DNA from: Hyphomonadaceae bacterium | GTDB lineage: Bacteria > Pseudomonadota > Alphaproteobacteria > Caulobacterales > Hyphomonadaceae | Reading direction: 5' to 3' | DNA length: 64,000 nucleotides | NCBI GenBank assembly: GCA_022844475.1 | Contig: JALHLR010000015.1 | Span: 1 to 64,000 of the forward strand | Shown: positions 8,883 to 18,293 of the stretch, piece by piece | Layout of the letters: every line of letters begins with the position of its first letter | How positions within the stretch are numbered: the stretch's first letter is position 1 | The notes under the pieces: model-generated | The model's input: only the letters and a program-made list of their open reading frames with translations | What the model was told of the DNA's origin: nothing | Databases searched by the model: none | Position numbers and translations under genes: made by a program

Positions 8883-9845
8883 ATGAACACCCCGGCCACA
8901 CCGGCAATCGGTACCCGCAAGATCCACCCCGCCGACACCACCTTCCGCCTCAGCCTGCACGCGGCCGGAGCCGTCGTGGTGATCGTGCTGCTCTCCATCC
9001 TCGCCATCATGTTCATGGGCGGCAAGCTCGCCTTCGACACGTTCGGCCTCGGCTTCATCTGGGGCACGGAGTGGAACCCCGTCACGCAGATCTACGGCGC
9101 GCTGCCCGCCATCACCGGCACGCTGGTCACCGCCATCCTCGCTCTCTGCATCGCCTGGCCCATCGGCTTCGGTATCGCCTTCTTCCTAACCGAGACCTGT
9201 CCCGAAAAACTCCGCACGCCCCTCGGCGTCGCCATCGAACTCCTCGCGGCCGTGCCCTCCATCGTCTACGGCATGTGGGGCTTCTTCGTCCTCGCCCCCT
9301 TCATGTCGGAATATGTCCAGCCCTGGCTCACCAGCACCTTCATCTGGATCCCGCCGATCGGCGACAGCTTCTTCTGGTTCACCGCGCCCCCCATCGGCGT
9401 CGGCATGCTCACCGCCGCGCTGATCCTGGCCGTCATGATCCTGCCCTTCATCGCCGCCACCACGCGCGACGTGCTGCTCTCGACGCCGCAGCTCCTGAAG
9501 GACGGCGCATACGCCATGGGCGCAACCCGCTGGGAGGCGCTCACCGGCGTCGTTATCCCCGCCGTGCGCGGCTCGCTCTTCGGTGCCGTCTTCCTCGGCC
9601 TCGGCCGGGCGCTCGGCGAAACCATGGCCGTCGTCTTCGTAATCGGCAACGCCATCCGCATGCCCGACAGCCTCATGGCGCCCTCGGCCACCATCGCCTC
9701 CGTTGTCGCCAACAACTTCCCCGAAGCCGAACCCGGCACGCTTGATCTTGCCGTGCTGCTCGCACTCGGCTTCATCCTCTTCGTCGTCTCCTTCGGCGTC
9801 CTCGCCGTCGCCCGCTTCCTCCTCCGCCAGGAGCGCATGTCGTGA
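8883..9845 (+). CDS. pstC: Phosphate ABC transporter permease PstC
   Basis: The ATG at 8883, seven bases after pstS, gives 320 residues, normal for PstC. Six transmembrane helices are visible, and the cytoplasmic EAA-type loop (GAYAMGATRWEALTGVVIP) that contacts the PstB ATPase is present, as is the family motif LGRALGETMAV. With PstA it forms the membrane channel for phosphate. The stop overlaps the GTG start of pstA by four bases, suggesting coupled translation. Confidence 0.95.
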   Translation: MNTPATPAIGTRKIHPADTTFRLSLHAAGAVVVIVLLSILAIMFMGGKLAFDTFGLGFIWGTEWNPVTQIYGALPAITGTLVTAILALCIAWPIGFGIAFFLTETCPEKLRTPLGVAIELLAAVPSIVYGMWGFFVLAPFMSEYVQPWLTSTFIWIPPIGDSFFWFTAPPIGVGMLTAALILAVMILPFIAATTRDVLLSTPQLLKDGAYAMGATRWEALTGVVIPAVRGSLFGAVFLGLGRALGETMAVVFVIGNAIRMPDSLMAPSATIASVVANNFPEAEPGTLDLAVLLALGFILFVVSFGVLAVARFLLRQERMS

Positions 9846-10714
9846 AACAGCTCACCGCCGCCACCCGCGCCCGCTACTTCCGTCGCCAGCTGGTCGACCG
9901 CGTCATGGGCGGCCTCTGCATCGCCGCCGCGGGCGTCGGCCTGATCCTCCTCGCGCTCATCCTCTGGATGCTGTTCTCGAACGGCCTCGCGGGCCTCACG
10001 CTCGACACCTTCACCAAGCCGATGTCCCAGCCGGGCTCTGGCGGCGGCCTTGCCAACGCGATCATCGGCTCGTTGCTGCAGGTCGGCGTCGGGGCGATGA
10101 TCGGCGCGCCGCTCGGCATGATGGTCGGCGTCTATCTCTCCGAAGTCGGCAAGGAGTCGCGCTTCGCCTCCATCGTCCGGTTCGTGAACGACATCCTGCT
10201 GTCCGCCCCCTCTGTGCTGATCGGCCTATTCGTATACCAGATCGCCGTTCTGCCCTTCGGCGGCTTCTCAGGCGTCGCCGGATCGATCGCCCTCGCCCTC
10301 ATCGCCATGCCCATCGTCGCCCGCACCACGGAAGACATCCTGCGCCTCGTGCCCCAGGCCTATCGCGATGGCGCCATCGCCCTCGGTAGCCGCGAGAACG
10401 AGGTGGTACGCAAGGTCGTCCTCCCCGCAGCCTTCGGCGGCATCCTCACCGGCATCCTCCTCGCCGTCGCGCGCATCGCGGGCGAGACCGCGCCGCTGCT
10501 CTTCACCTCCCTCGGCAACGACATCTGGTCAACCGACATGACCCAGCCCATGGCCAGCCTGCCGATGGCAATCGTGCGCTATTCCAACACCCCCTATCCC
10601 GAATGGGTCTCACTCGCCTGGACCGGCGCCATGCTGATCACTGTGGGCGTACTTGTCCTCAACATTGCGTCACGCTTCTCGTACGCGGCCGTCGCCGGAA
10701 AGCAGGGGGGCTGA
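9842..10714 (+). CDS. pstA: Phosphate ABC transporter permease PstA
   Basis: The GTG start at 9842 overlaps the pstC stop. The 290-residue protein has six transmembrane helices, an EAA loop ([20 protein letters not shown]) and the PstA signature [12 protein letters not shown]. It pairs with PstC as the second permease half. A one-base gap separates it from pstB. Confidence 0.95.
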   Translation: MKQLTAATRARYFRRQLVDRVMGGLCIAAAGVGLILLALILWMLFSNGLAGLTLDTFTKPMSQPGSGGGLANAIIGSLLQVGVGAMIGAPLGMMVGVYLSEVGKESRFASIVRFVNDILLSAPSVLIGLFVYQIAVLPFGGFSGVAGSIALALIAMPIVARTTEDILRLVPQAYRDGAIALGSRENEVVRKVVLPAAFGGILTGILLAVARIAGETAPLLFTSLGNDIWSTDMTQPMASLPMAIVRYSNTPYPEWVSLAWTGAMLITVGVLVLNIASRFSYAAVAGKQGG

Positions 10715-10715
10715 T

Positions 10716-11576
10716 ATGGTCGCCGCCATGACAACCGACACCCAGCAGCCCGCCGCACGCACGCCGCGCACCACACCCATGGCCGCGCCCACGGTTACCG
10801 CAACAAACGCCACAGCCAAGCCCACACGTATCCGCCTCGAACACATCAACGCCTTCTATGGCCAGAAGCAGGCGCTGTTCGACGTCAATCTCGACATCCC
10901 CGACAACACCGTCACCGCCTTCATCGGCGCCTCGGGCTGCGGCAAGTCCACCCTGCTTCGCTGCCTAAACCGCATGAACGACACCATCCCCAGCGCGCGC
11001 GTCGAGGGCGCGATCCGGATGGATGGCACGGACATCAACTCGCCCGAGATCGACCCCGTGCAGGTCCGCACCCGCATCGGCATGGTGTTCCAGAAACCAA
11101 ACCCGTTCCCGATGTCGATCTACGACAACATCGCCTACGGTCCCCGCACCCACAAACTCTATGGCTCGAAAGCCGACCTCGACGAACTCGTCGAGAAATC
11201 GCTGCGTCGCGCTGCACTCTGGGACGAAGTGAAGGACCGCCTCAACAAGTCAGGCCTCGGCCTGTCCGGCGGCCAGCAGCAACGCCTCGTCATCGCAAGA
11301 ACGCTCGCCGTCTCGCCTGCGGTCATCCTTATGGACGAACCCTGCTCCGCGCTCGACCCCATCGCCACGGCCCACATCGAGGCGCTGATTGATCAGCTGC
11401 GCGAGCATACATGCATCGTGATCGTCACCCACTCGATGGCACAGGCCGCGCGCGTCTCGCAACGCACCGCCTTCTTCCATATGGGCAAGCTGATCGAGTC
11501 CGGCCCCACCGACCAGATCTTCACCATGCCGAAGCTCGACCAGACCCAGGACTACATCACCGGCCGCTTCGGCTGA
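10716..11576 (+). CDS. pstB: Phosphate ABC transporter ATPase PstB
   Basis: The ATG at 10716 follows a GGGGGG ribosome site at the end of pstA. The ATPase has Walker A GASGCGKS (residues 71-78), Q-loop [10 protein letters not shown], signature LSGGQQQR, Walker B VILMDEP and the switch His in VTHSM. It powers phosphate import. An Ala/Thr/Pro-rich extension of about 37 residues before the conserved start is longer than in most PstB proteins; the internal start is not evident, so I keep the full frame. The usual phoU and phoB genes do not follow. Confidence 0.95.
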   Translation: MVAAMTTDTQQPAARTPRTTPMAAPTVTATNATAKPTRIRLEHINAFYGQKQALFDVNLDIPDNTVTAFIGASGCGKSTLLRCLNRMNDTIPSARVEGAIRMDGTDINSPEIDPVQVRTRIGMVFQKPNPFPMSIYDNIAYGPRTHKLYGSKADLDELVEKSLRRAALWDEVKDRLNKSGLGLSGGQQQRLVIARTLAVSPAVILMDEPCSALDPIATAHIEALIDQLREHTCIVIVTHSMAQAARVSQRTAFFHMGKLIESGPTDQIFTMPKLDQTQDYITGRFG

Positions 11577-12059
11577 TCGGGCTCCAACGCCCCCCCCTCC
11601 GTCGCGCTTCGCTCGCCACTTGCGTTGCAAGCAAGTGGGGCAAGCACCGCCCTCCTTCCTACCTGAGTCTCCACGCGGCTGGGGGAGCGGTGGCTGCCCC
11701 AACACCTCGAGACACTGGCGCCCGTCTTGCCCACATCGCGAGCGGCGGCCGCAGGGAGCGCCCGTCGAACCACGAGGGCGCGAACACAAAGGCTCGCGAC
11801 CGGCCCACAATCCCCCGACTGTTCCTTGCCAACAGCTTACTGCCTCAGCGCCCCGCGCGTCTGATAACGCACCGCCATACCTACCCCACACCCCGGGTCG
11901 GCAGTCATCTGCCCCTCGGTTGCACTCCGCCACCGCTCCACCGCGACGCTGGTTCGACAGTCCTGCAATTTCCTCACCCTGCCACACGCTTGTTGATCCC
12001 GGTCAACCGGCGATCGAAGCGCCAGCCTAGGGTGAAGCCTGCAGCAGGAGGAACGCTCC
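11577..12059. other. 483-bp intergenic stretch with a palindromic, repeat-like segment
   Basis: No convincing gene is present. At 11616-11638 the arms CCACTTGC and GCAAGTGG enclose GTTGCAA as an 8-bp stem hairpin. It is embedded in a stretch (about 11590-11700) of the kind of C/G-rich, TCGCGCTTCGCTCG-containing sequence that I recall as dispersed extragenic repeats in alphaproteobacteria. It may also act as the pst terminator, though no T-run follows. The final 20 bases carry the AGGAGG-like site of the next gene. Confidence 0.5.
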
Positions 12060-12893
12060 GTGAGCTACCGCAACATTATCGTTCTCGTTGATGAAACAGC
12101 GACATCGGCCCCACGCATCGCCGCCGCCGCAGGCCTCGCCGCGCGTTTCGGCGCCTCTCTCACCGGCATGTTCCTGAAGTCCGGACACATACCCGCTTTC
12201 GTTGTCGGCGACGCCTTCACCGCCGTCACAACCGTGCAAGCCTATGTCGAGGAACGGGACAAGACGATCAGGCTCGCAAGCAGCAAGGCGCGCAAGGCCT
12301 TTGAAGACGCAGCCGCCGGCGGCGGTATTCGCCATCACTGGATCGAGGTCGATGGTGATGACGAACAGGCCGTCCTTACGGCAGTGCGGCAGTTCGACCT
12401 GACAGTCTTCCCGCACGAGGCCACGTCCAGTTTCGGCACGCAGGCCATCAGCGCGGCGACCATAGGCATCGGCTCAGGCGCCCCGCTTCTGATCCTTCCC
12501 GAACGCGGCTATCCTGTGCCGTTCGGCGCAAAGGTTCTCGTTGCATGGAAGGAGTCCCGGGAATCCGCACGCGCGGTTCGCGACGCCATGCCATTCCTGT
12601 CGGCTGCCAGTGAAGTCCATTTCCTTTGCGTCGCCCCCGACGCCGAAGCGGATTTCGACGACCTGCAGCGGCAGTATCTCGCCGCTCATGGCTGCACCAA
12701 CGTCCACATGCACATCGACCGGAACACCGACCAGCCGGTCGCAAACGCGATCCAGCGTCATGCCGGCAAGGTCGGTGCAGACCTCGTGGTCCTCGGCCTC
12801 TACGGACATTCGCGCATGCGCGAACTGCTGCTGGGCGGTGTCAGCCGCGACATGCTGGGGTCCATTCACCTGCCGCTTCTGGTGTCCCACTAG
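12060..12893 (+). CDS. Universal stress protein with two tandem Usp domains
   Basis: The GTG at 12060 has a strong GCAGGAGG site. The 277-residue protein has two Usp folds: residues 3-148 begin NIIVLVDET, and residues 158-277 begin KVLVAWKES and end with the Usp ATP-binding pattern GADLVVLGLYGHSRMRELLLGGVS. The second domain keeps the G-2x-G-9x-G(S/T)-like nucleotide motif, while the first lacks it, suggesting one functional site. Such proteins are cytoplasmic stress or energy-status proteins. It stands alone between the pst operon and a zinc-ribbon gene. Confidence 0.88.
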   Translation: MSYRNIIVLVDETATSAPRIAAAAGLAARFGASLTGMFLKSGHIPAFVVGDAFTAVTTVQAYVEERDKTIRLASSKARKAFEDAAAGGGIRHHWIEVDGDDEQAVLTAVRQFDLTVFPHEATSSFGTQAISAATIGIGSGAPLLILPERGYPVPFGAKVLVAWKESRESARAVRDAMPFLSAASEVHFLCVAPDAEADFDDLQRQYLAAHGCTNVHMHIDRNTDQPVANAIQRHAGKVGADLVVLGLYGHSRMRELLLGGVSRDMLGSIHLPLLVSH

Positions 12894-12966
12894 CGCTTGA
12901 CGGCCCGCGCGCGCCGGCGGCAGATGCCGATCCGTCCGGAACGCATGCCACCAAGGAACCTGCCCA

Positions 12967-13215
12967 ATGCCGCAAAAGGAAATGCGCATCATCCCGAAGC
13001 CCCCGGCCGACGCGATCGTGCTCACGCCGGAGGCAGGCAAGCTCGCCCTCGAAGGCAAGGGCGGCGACACCTATCGCTGTGGCGCCTGCAAGACGCGGCT
13101 GATGGACAATGTCAGCCACATGGACGTCTTCCACGGTGAGCACTTCGACGCCGTGAAATGCCCGAAATGCGGCAAGTTCAATGGCCTGCCCGAAGACGAC
13201 CACCATCATCATTGA
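12967..13215 (+). CDS. Small zinc-ribbon protein with His-rich tail, 82 aa
   Basis: Two CXXC pairs (Cys38/41 in RCGAC and Cys65/68 in KCPKC) suggest a structural zinc ribbon. The C-terminus is DDHHHH, a possible extra metal site. The start at 12967 follows AAGGAAC. It lies 74 bases downstream of the universal stress gene, same strand, and could share its transcript. No function can be assigned. Confidence 0.72.
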   Translation: MPQKEMRIIPKPPADAIVLTPEAGKLALEGKGGDTYRCGACKTRLMDNVSHMDVFHGEHFDAVKCPKCGKFNGLPEDDHHHH

Positions 13216-13329
13216 TGGCTTCAAGGGGTGAGCCAGCCGGAGTCAGGTTCCGCCCCTGATTCCGGTCTGTTCCCTCTCCGATTCCTGCGCGTTTCCGCGT
13301 TCTGTGAATAAGCCCGACGTGTGGATAAC

Positions 13330-13842
13330 TCAGGCCGGCACGAACTCCCGGTCGCGACGCAGGGAAAGATCAACCCACATCGCCGCCCGGTCCGGATCGA
13401 CCGCTGCTTCCGCCGGCAGGTAGCGGTCGTGGCAAAGCACGAGATCCGCCTCGACGCCACTCGACGACAGCGGCAGCCGCAGCCAGTAGTGCATCGACCC
13501 GTCAGCCAGCCGCGTCGCGCCCGAAACCGGCACCTCACGCAGGAGCGAACGTGTCGCCAGCTCAGCCCACATCGCCCCGCCACGGCAGGCGTCGATCTGA
13601 TCCGCAGTCTTCCCGCGCGCCTCGCAGCCAAACACCGTCTGCAGGCCAGTGCCGGCGAGACGGAAACGGAACTGACCGCCATCCTCGCAGCTCAGGATCG
13701 AGACATAGGCCAGCTCACGATTGATCGCGGAAATATCGATATCCTCGCACGTGATGAAGTTGCGCCCCCGCAACCGCTTGCGCCAGGACTCAAGCACCTT
13801 CGTCTGCCCCATCGGGGCAGCAGCAACATGATCAAACGACAT
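13330..13842 (-). CDS. PAS-domain protein (PAS_5-like), about 170 aa
   Basis: The region KVLESWRKRLRGRNF, the EDIDISAINRELAYVSIL strand and the FRFRLAGTGLQTVFG segment match the layout of the alphaproteobacterial PAS_5 family. I favour the ATG at 13842, which has AGGGG six bases upstream; the frame is open to 13980 with another ATG at 13887. No output domain is attached, so it may be a stand-alone sensor or adaptor. It is convergent with the zinc-ribbon gene. Confidence 0.72.
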   Translation of the reverse strand: MSFDHVAAAPMGQTKVLESWRKRLRGRNFITCEDIDISAINRELAYVSILSCEDGGQFRFRLAGTGLQTVFGCEARGKTADQIDACRGGAMWAELATRSLLREVPVSGATRLADGSMHYWLRLPLSSSGVEADLVLCHDRYLPAEAAVDPDRAAMWVDLSLRRDREFVPA

Positions 13843-14162
13843 TCTCAGCCCCTGGAATCCAATACGGAACGGACCGAAATCCGGCATCCGCAAAGACTTC
13901 TGTTGTTGAACAGGATCCGTCAGGCCAGCCCGACCCCCGGATCTTTTACTGAGGGAGCCGCCTCCCGCACACACGCGCAACTCGAAGCGGCCCAGTGATT
14001 CGCATCACTGTCCCGTAGGGTGATTCGGTTCGCGGACTCAGGCAAGGCCCCGCACGAACCAATTCTTCACATGCATCAACAAAGTCCAAACAGTGTGTCT
14101 TGTTGCGGACACGACTCGAATGCGTGCGATTTGGATTCATTCAAGAAAAAGAACGCGGCGCG

Positions 14163-14573
14163 CTACTTCTTCATCAGACCAAGGCCCATCTTCCGGGCGA
14201 GGTCGGACCGCTGCTTCGCATAGGCAGGCGCCACCATTGGATAGTCGGCCGAGAGACCCCACTTCTCGCGATACTCCTCCGGCGACATGTCATAGCGCGT
14301 ACGCAGATGGCGCTTCAGGGACTTGAACTTCTTGCCATCCTCCAGGCAGACGATGTGATCGTCCGTCACCGACTTCTTCACCGAAACAGCTGGCTTGAGC
14401 TCCACCCTCAGCTCGGCAGCCGGCGCGCCCTGGATTTCGGCCAAGGTGGCATGAACCCGCTCGATCAGGCGGGGGAGCTCGACGACTGGAACCGTATTGT
14501 GCGCCACATAGGCGGAGACAATATCCGATGTGAGTTCGATAAGACTAGAACGGGGCCGTGCTTCCGTATCCAT
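14163..14573 (-). CDS. mucR: MucR/Ros-family transcriptional regulator with altered zinc ligand
   Basis: From the ATG at 14573 the protein has 136 residues and starts [19 protein letters not shown], the typical MucR N-terminal oligomerisation region. The zinc-finger-like core reads [19 protein letters not shown]. The first Cys, the Asp three residues later and the first His are present, but the second ligand position, normally His in HLRTHY, is Arg (codon CGC). Ros/MucR proteins bind AT-rich promoter DNA and silence many genes, controlling envelope, motility and cell-cycle genes. The AT-richer sequence at 13990-14160 lies just downstream of this gene. An upstream in-frame start at 14678 adds residues atypical for the family. 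Confidence 0.92.
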   Translation of the reverse strand: MDTEARPRSSLIELTSDIVSAYVAHNTVPVVELPRLIERVHATLAEIQGAPAAELRVELKPAVSVKKSVTDDHIVCLEDGKKFKSLKRHLRTRYDMSPEEYREKWGLSADYPMVAPAYAKQRSDLARKMGLGLMKK

Positions 14574-14708
14574 GTGCAACGTTGCTTCCCGACAGGTTGA
14601 ATCGCTCTGCTGAACGCCATTACTGCCCGGATACTCTGTGAGTTCACGAAGTCTGTAAATGCCAGCCTGAAAGGACACGCGTTATTGCGAGAATGTCGGG
14701 CGCAACTG

Positions 14709-16493
14709 CTAGGCAAACAGGGAAAACGCCAGAACAACGCCCAGTATTGCAAGGCTCAGGACAGCGGTTGCGCTTAGCGGAACATTGGCCGCGACCCACC
14801 CTTCAGGTCCGAAGACCTGCCGGGCCGCCAGCTGCGCCGATCCGCCAACCGCCCCGATGGCCCCTGACACGACACGACCCGCCTTTCCCACCCGTTTCCC
14901 GACAGCTCGCGCCATCACCGGCCAGCCCCGACGCCAGAACCACTCGACATCGATGATTAGCCCCGGCTTCTCGGCCGGATACCAGCGCCGCCACTGCAAC
15001 AGCATGAAAGCGAGCGCCGCGAAAACCAGAAGCTGAAACTGCTGCAGCACATGCCCCGCCGTCCACAGGTCGGTCGCCAGATACTCCATCGCCGCCTCCT
15101 GATACGGCAGGAACTGGTAGAGCCAACCGGGTGACAGGCCGACGAGAATGCACAAGGCCGCAGCCGCGCCCATTGCGAGCAGCATATTGAACGGCGCCTC
15201 CTGCGGACGCTTACCGCTGTCATGACTGAAGAAGCAGAAGTACGGGATCTTGATCCCCGAATGCTCGAGCACACCGGCCGACGCGAACAGCAGCGCGATC
15301 CAAACGACGAACAGCGCCGGGTCCGCATGGCTCGCCGACATCACCATCGACTTCGCGACAAAGCCCGAGAACAACGGCAGCGCCGAAATCGACGCCGCGC
15401 CTATCAGACAGAACAGCGTCGTCCACGGCATGGTGCGATGCAGCCCACCCAGCTCGCTCGCCTTCGTCGTCCCCGTCCGATAGAGCACAGCGCCCATGCT
15501 CATGAAGAGCAGCGCCTTGTACATGATATGCGCAAACGCATGCGCCGCCGCACCATTGACCGCCAGCTGCGTGCCGATGCCGACAGCGCACACCATGAAG
15601 CCGACCTGGTTGTTGAGGCTGTAGGCCAGCACTTTCCGAAGGTCATTCTCGATCACCGCGAAGAAGACCGGGAACACGGTCATCACTGCGCCGATCCAGA
15701 TCAGCCACTCGAGCCCGGCGAAGTAACGCGCCAGCGCATAGACGGCGAGCTTGGTCGTGAAGGCCGACAGAACCACCGCGCCCGTCTCGGAGGCGCGAGG
15801 GTAGGAATCCTGCAGCCAGTTGTGAACCATCGGGAAGGCCGCCTTGATCCCGAAGCCTGCGAGGATCAGCACCGCGCCGGGTGCATTGATATCCATCACG
15901 CCAACCGGCAACCCGGCCTGGCTCGGCGCGATCAGCGCGAACTGCGTATCTCCCGTCGCCGCGACATACATGCAGATGCCCGCAAGTACGAGCATGCCCG
16001 AACCGATCTGGAAGACGAGATAGCGCACCGCCGCCCGCACGCTCTCCGGCCCGCGCGGCGCAAGGATCTGGAAAACCGACGCGATCGCTGTCAGCTCCCA
16101 TGCGATGAACAGGCTGATGAGATCGCCGACGAACACAGCAGTTATCGCAGCGCCCGCATAGAGCATCGCCGTTGAATCCTGCAGCGCATCGCGCCGGTGA
16201 AGCGAATACACGCCCACCAGCGCAGACGCGATGATGAATGCGAGGCCAAACACGAAGGACAGACTGTCCGGCCGATACAGCACGAGCTCCAGTCCAAGGA
16301 ACTGTACCGTCTGCAGGTTGATGCTCAGCCCCTCAGCTGAGATCAGTGCGATAAGCGCAACCAGCGGCCCGCCCACCATCAGGATGGCGCGCGAGGCGAC
16401 ATCGCGCGCAAACGGAAGCAGCAGCGCAGCGGCGAGGATGAAGAATCCGGGATTGGTATTGGCCAACAAGTCGGCGAGGCGTTCAATCGTCAC
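14709..16493 (-). CDS. Proton-translocating antiporter D-type subunit (third copy) of the Mrp-like operon
   Basis: A GTG at 16493 with GGGAGG upstream overlaps the stop of the preceding small gene by 11 bases, and I take it as the start (594 residues). The protein is a NuoL/M/N-type antiporter subunit with about 14 or more transmembrane helices. Conserved residues include the TM5 Glu in FIAWELTAIAS and the TM7 Lys in FGIKAAFPMVHNWL. The last 150 residues are an extension with amphipathic and hydrophobic helices, absent from the other two D-type proteins here. It is the last gene of the operon. It could form a third proton channel in an extended complex. Confidence 0.88.
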   Translation of the reverse strand: MTIERLADLLANTNPGFFILAAALLLPFARDVASRAILMVGGPLVALIALISAEGLSINLQTVQFLGLELVLYRPDSLSFVFGLAFIIASALVGVYSLHRRDALQDSTAMLYAGAAITAVFVGDLISLFIAWELTAIASVFQILAPRGPESVRAAVRYLVFQIGSGMLVLAGICMYVAATGDTQFALIAPSQAGLPVGVMDINAPGAVLILAGFGIKAAFPMVHNWLQDSYPRASETGAVVLSAFTTKLAVYALARYFAGLEWLIWIGAVMTVFPVFFAVIENDLRKVLAYSLNNQVGFMVCAVGIGTQLAVNGAAAHAFAHIMYKALLFMSMGAVLYRTGTTKASELGGLHRTMPWTTLFCLIGAASISALPLFSGFVAKSMVMSASHADPALFVVWIALLFASAGVLEHSGIKIPYFCFFSHDSGKRPQEAPFNMLLAMGAAAALCILVGLSPGWLYQFLPYQEAAMEYLATDLWTAGHVLQQFQLLVFAALAFMLLQWRRWYPAEKPGLIIDVEWFWRRGWPVMARAVGKRVGKAGRVVSGAIGAVGGSAQLAARQVFGPEGWVAANVPLSATAVLSLAILGVVLAFSLFA

Positions 16494-16806
16494 GACCCGC
16501 CTCCCCGCTTCGCTTGTCATAGTAGCCTTCGGGACGCCGCAGCATCTTTCCAAGCGGCCAGCCACTCAGCACGGCGAACGCAAACGCCACAAAACCAAAC
16601 ACGCCCTGAAACCCCGGAGCGTAGGTCACGTCCTTGATCGGCCTGAACGCCAGCAACATCTCCAGCCCGATCAGCGCAGCGCCAATCACGACCAGCGACC
16701 ACGTGACCACGATCTTGAACAACGGTGTCCTCATCCACGAGAACAGAAATACCGACAGCGGATGCTCACCCGGCTCGCCCAGCACAGGTTCTTTCTCCTC
16801 GCTCAT
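16483..16806 (-). CDS. Small two-helix membrane protein in the antiporter operon, 107 aa
   Basis: The ATG at 16806 overlaps the stop of the upstream D-type gene by four bases, and its end overlaps the next start, so it is firmly inside the operon. It starts with an acidic segment (MSEEKEPVLGEPGE), then has two hydrophobic helices (about residues 29-52 and 68-86) and a charged tail. I do not recognise the family; position suggests an accessory subunit of the antiporter complex. Confidence 0.8.
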   Translation of the reverse strand: MSEEKEPVLGEPGEHPLSVFLFSWMRTPLFKIVVTWSLVVIGAALIGLEMLLAFRPIKDVTYAPGFQGVFGFVAFAFAVLSGWPLGKMLRRPEGYYDKRSGEAGRDD

Positions 16807-18293
16807 GGCGCGGCCTCCATGAGCGTGAAGGCGCCGAGCGGTTCGAGATAATCGGCGATGAACTCGGCCGCGACGAACAGAGCAAGGCATCCGATCGCCG
16901 TGACGCCCGCAGCGGTCAACGCCGCCCCTGGCACGCCACCAGGCCGCGTAAACTCCGGGCCCTTGACGCCTGCTGGGGCGAACAATGCGTTGAACGCCAC
17001 AGGCAGAAGATAGGCGACGCTCAGCAGCGACGATACGATCATCGCCGCCGCCGTCAGCCACTCGCCCGATCCGAAAGAGGCATCCACCAGCAGGAATTTC
17101 GACCACATCCCGCCCATCGGCGGCAGGCCGATCACGGACAGCGACGCGATGAAGAAGAAGGTCAACAGGATCGGCATCCGCCGCCCCGCCCCGCCCATCT
17201 CGGAAACTTTCGCGGCGCCGGTTGCGACATAGATCGCGCCCGCGCAGATGAAAAGCGTGATCTTGGCGACCGCATGCATAACCATGTGCAGCCCGCCGGC
17301 CACGAGTCCCGAAGCGAAAGGGAGCATCGCAGCGGACGTGATGTAGGCAAGCTGCCCTACGGTCGACCAGGCCAACCGCGCCTTGAGGTCATCCTTGGTC
17401 AGCGCGACCAGCGAAGCGATCACGATCGTCGCCGCAGCGAGCCAGAGTATCCAGGTCGCAGCCGGCAGCGCCGTGATCAGCTCCGGACCGAAGATATAGG
17501 CGGAAATCTTGAGGATGGTGAACACTCCCGCCTTCACTACCGCCACTGCATGCAGCAAAGCGGACACCGGAGCTGGCGCCACCATTGCCGCCGGCAGCCA
17601 GCCATGCAGCGGGATCAATGCCGCCTTCGCCGCACCGAACACGAGAAGAAGCAGAAGCACATTCTCGATCACCACACTCGTCGTCCCGGGCAGCAACCCA
17701 CCCGGTGTGAACGTGGTCGAGCCCGCCACGCTCGCGACGCCGATGATGCCCGGCAGGAAGAGAACAACCGAGGCGCCAACCAGTGTTGCGAGATAGATGC
17801 GCCCTGCCCTTCGCGCCGCCGCATCTCCCTTGTGCGTCACCAGCGGATAGGTCGCCAGCGTCAACGCCTCGTAGAAAATGAACAGCGTGAAGAGGTTTGC
17901 CGCCATCGCGACACCCATGACGCCGAACATCGCCAGCGCGAAGCACACATAGAACCGCGTCTGGTTCGCCTCACGCGCCCCGCGCATGTAGCCGATCGAG
18001 AACAACGAATTCACCGCCCACAGCACGCTCGCCATCACGGCGAACAGCGCGCCCAGCGGCTCCAGCCGGAACGCAATCTCCAGCCCCGACATCGGCTGCG
18101 CGATGACCAGCTCCGGCGCATCGCCCGCGCCGACGCGCATGAACATTGCGATCGTGATGATGCACAGCCCGATGCATGCCACCAGCGTCAGCGTCTCGCG
18201 CACATCGGGCATCCGCCCCACGGCATAGCTTACCGCAGCCGAAAACAGTGGCAGCGCCAGCGTAAGCAGGATCAGCAGCTCCCCACTACTCAT
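16803..18293 (-). CDS. Proton-translocating antiporter D-type subunit (second copy)
   Basis: This 496-residue protein belongs to the NuoL/M/N-MrpD superfamily: around 14 transmembrane helices, the TM5 Glu in FIFYEALTLATYPLV, the TM7 Lys in AAKAALIPLHGWLPAAM and the TM8 region HAVAVVKAGVF. Its start overlaps the stop of the first D-type gene by four bases. It is expected to move protons, or exchange protons for cations, within the Mrp-like complex. Confidence 0.92.
   Translation of the reverse strand: MSSGELLILLTLALPLFSAAVSYAVGRMPDVRETLTLVACIGLCIITIAMFMRVGAGDAPELVIAQPMSGLEIAFRLEPLGALFAVMASVLWAVNSLFSIGYMRGAREANQTRFYVCFALAMFGVMGVAMAANLFTLFIFYEALTLATYPLVTHKGDAAARRAGRIYLATLVGASVVLFLPGIIGVASVAGSTTFTPGGLLPGTTSVVIENVLLLLLVFGAAKAALIPLHGWLPAAMVAPAPVSALLHAVAVVKAGVFTILKISAYIFGPELITALPAATWILWLAAATIVIASLVALTKDDLKARLAWSTVGQLAYITSAAMLPFASGLVAGGLHMVMHAVAKITLFICAGAIYVATGAAKVSEMGGAGRRMPILLTFFFIASLSVIGLPPMGGMWSKFLLVDASFGSGEWLTAAAMIVSSLLSVAYLLPVAFNALFAPAGVKGPEFTRPGGVPGAALTAAGVTAIGCLALFVAAEFIADYLEPLGAFTLMEAAP

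Noticed and set aside
13981-14162. A/T-richer gap as a MucR target or small RNA
   Set aside because: It lies downstream of mucR and upstream of the PAS gene; no promoter, stem with T-run or known RNA pattern was found.
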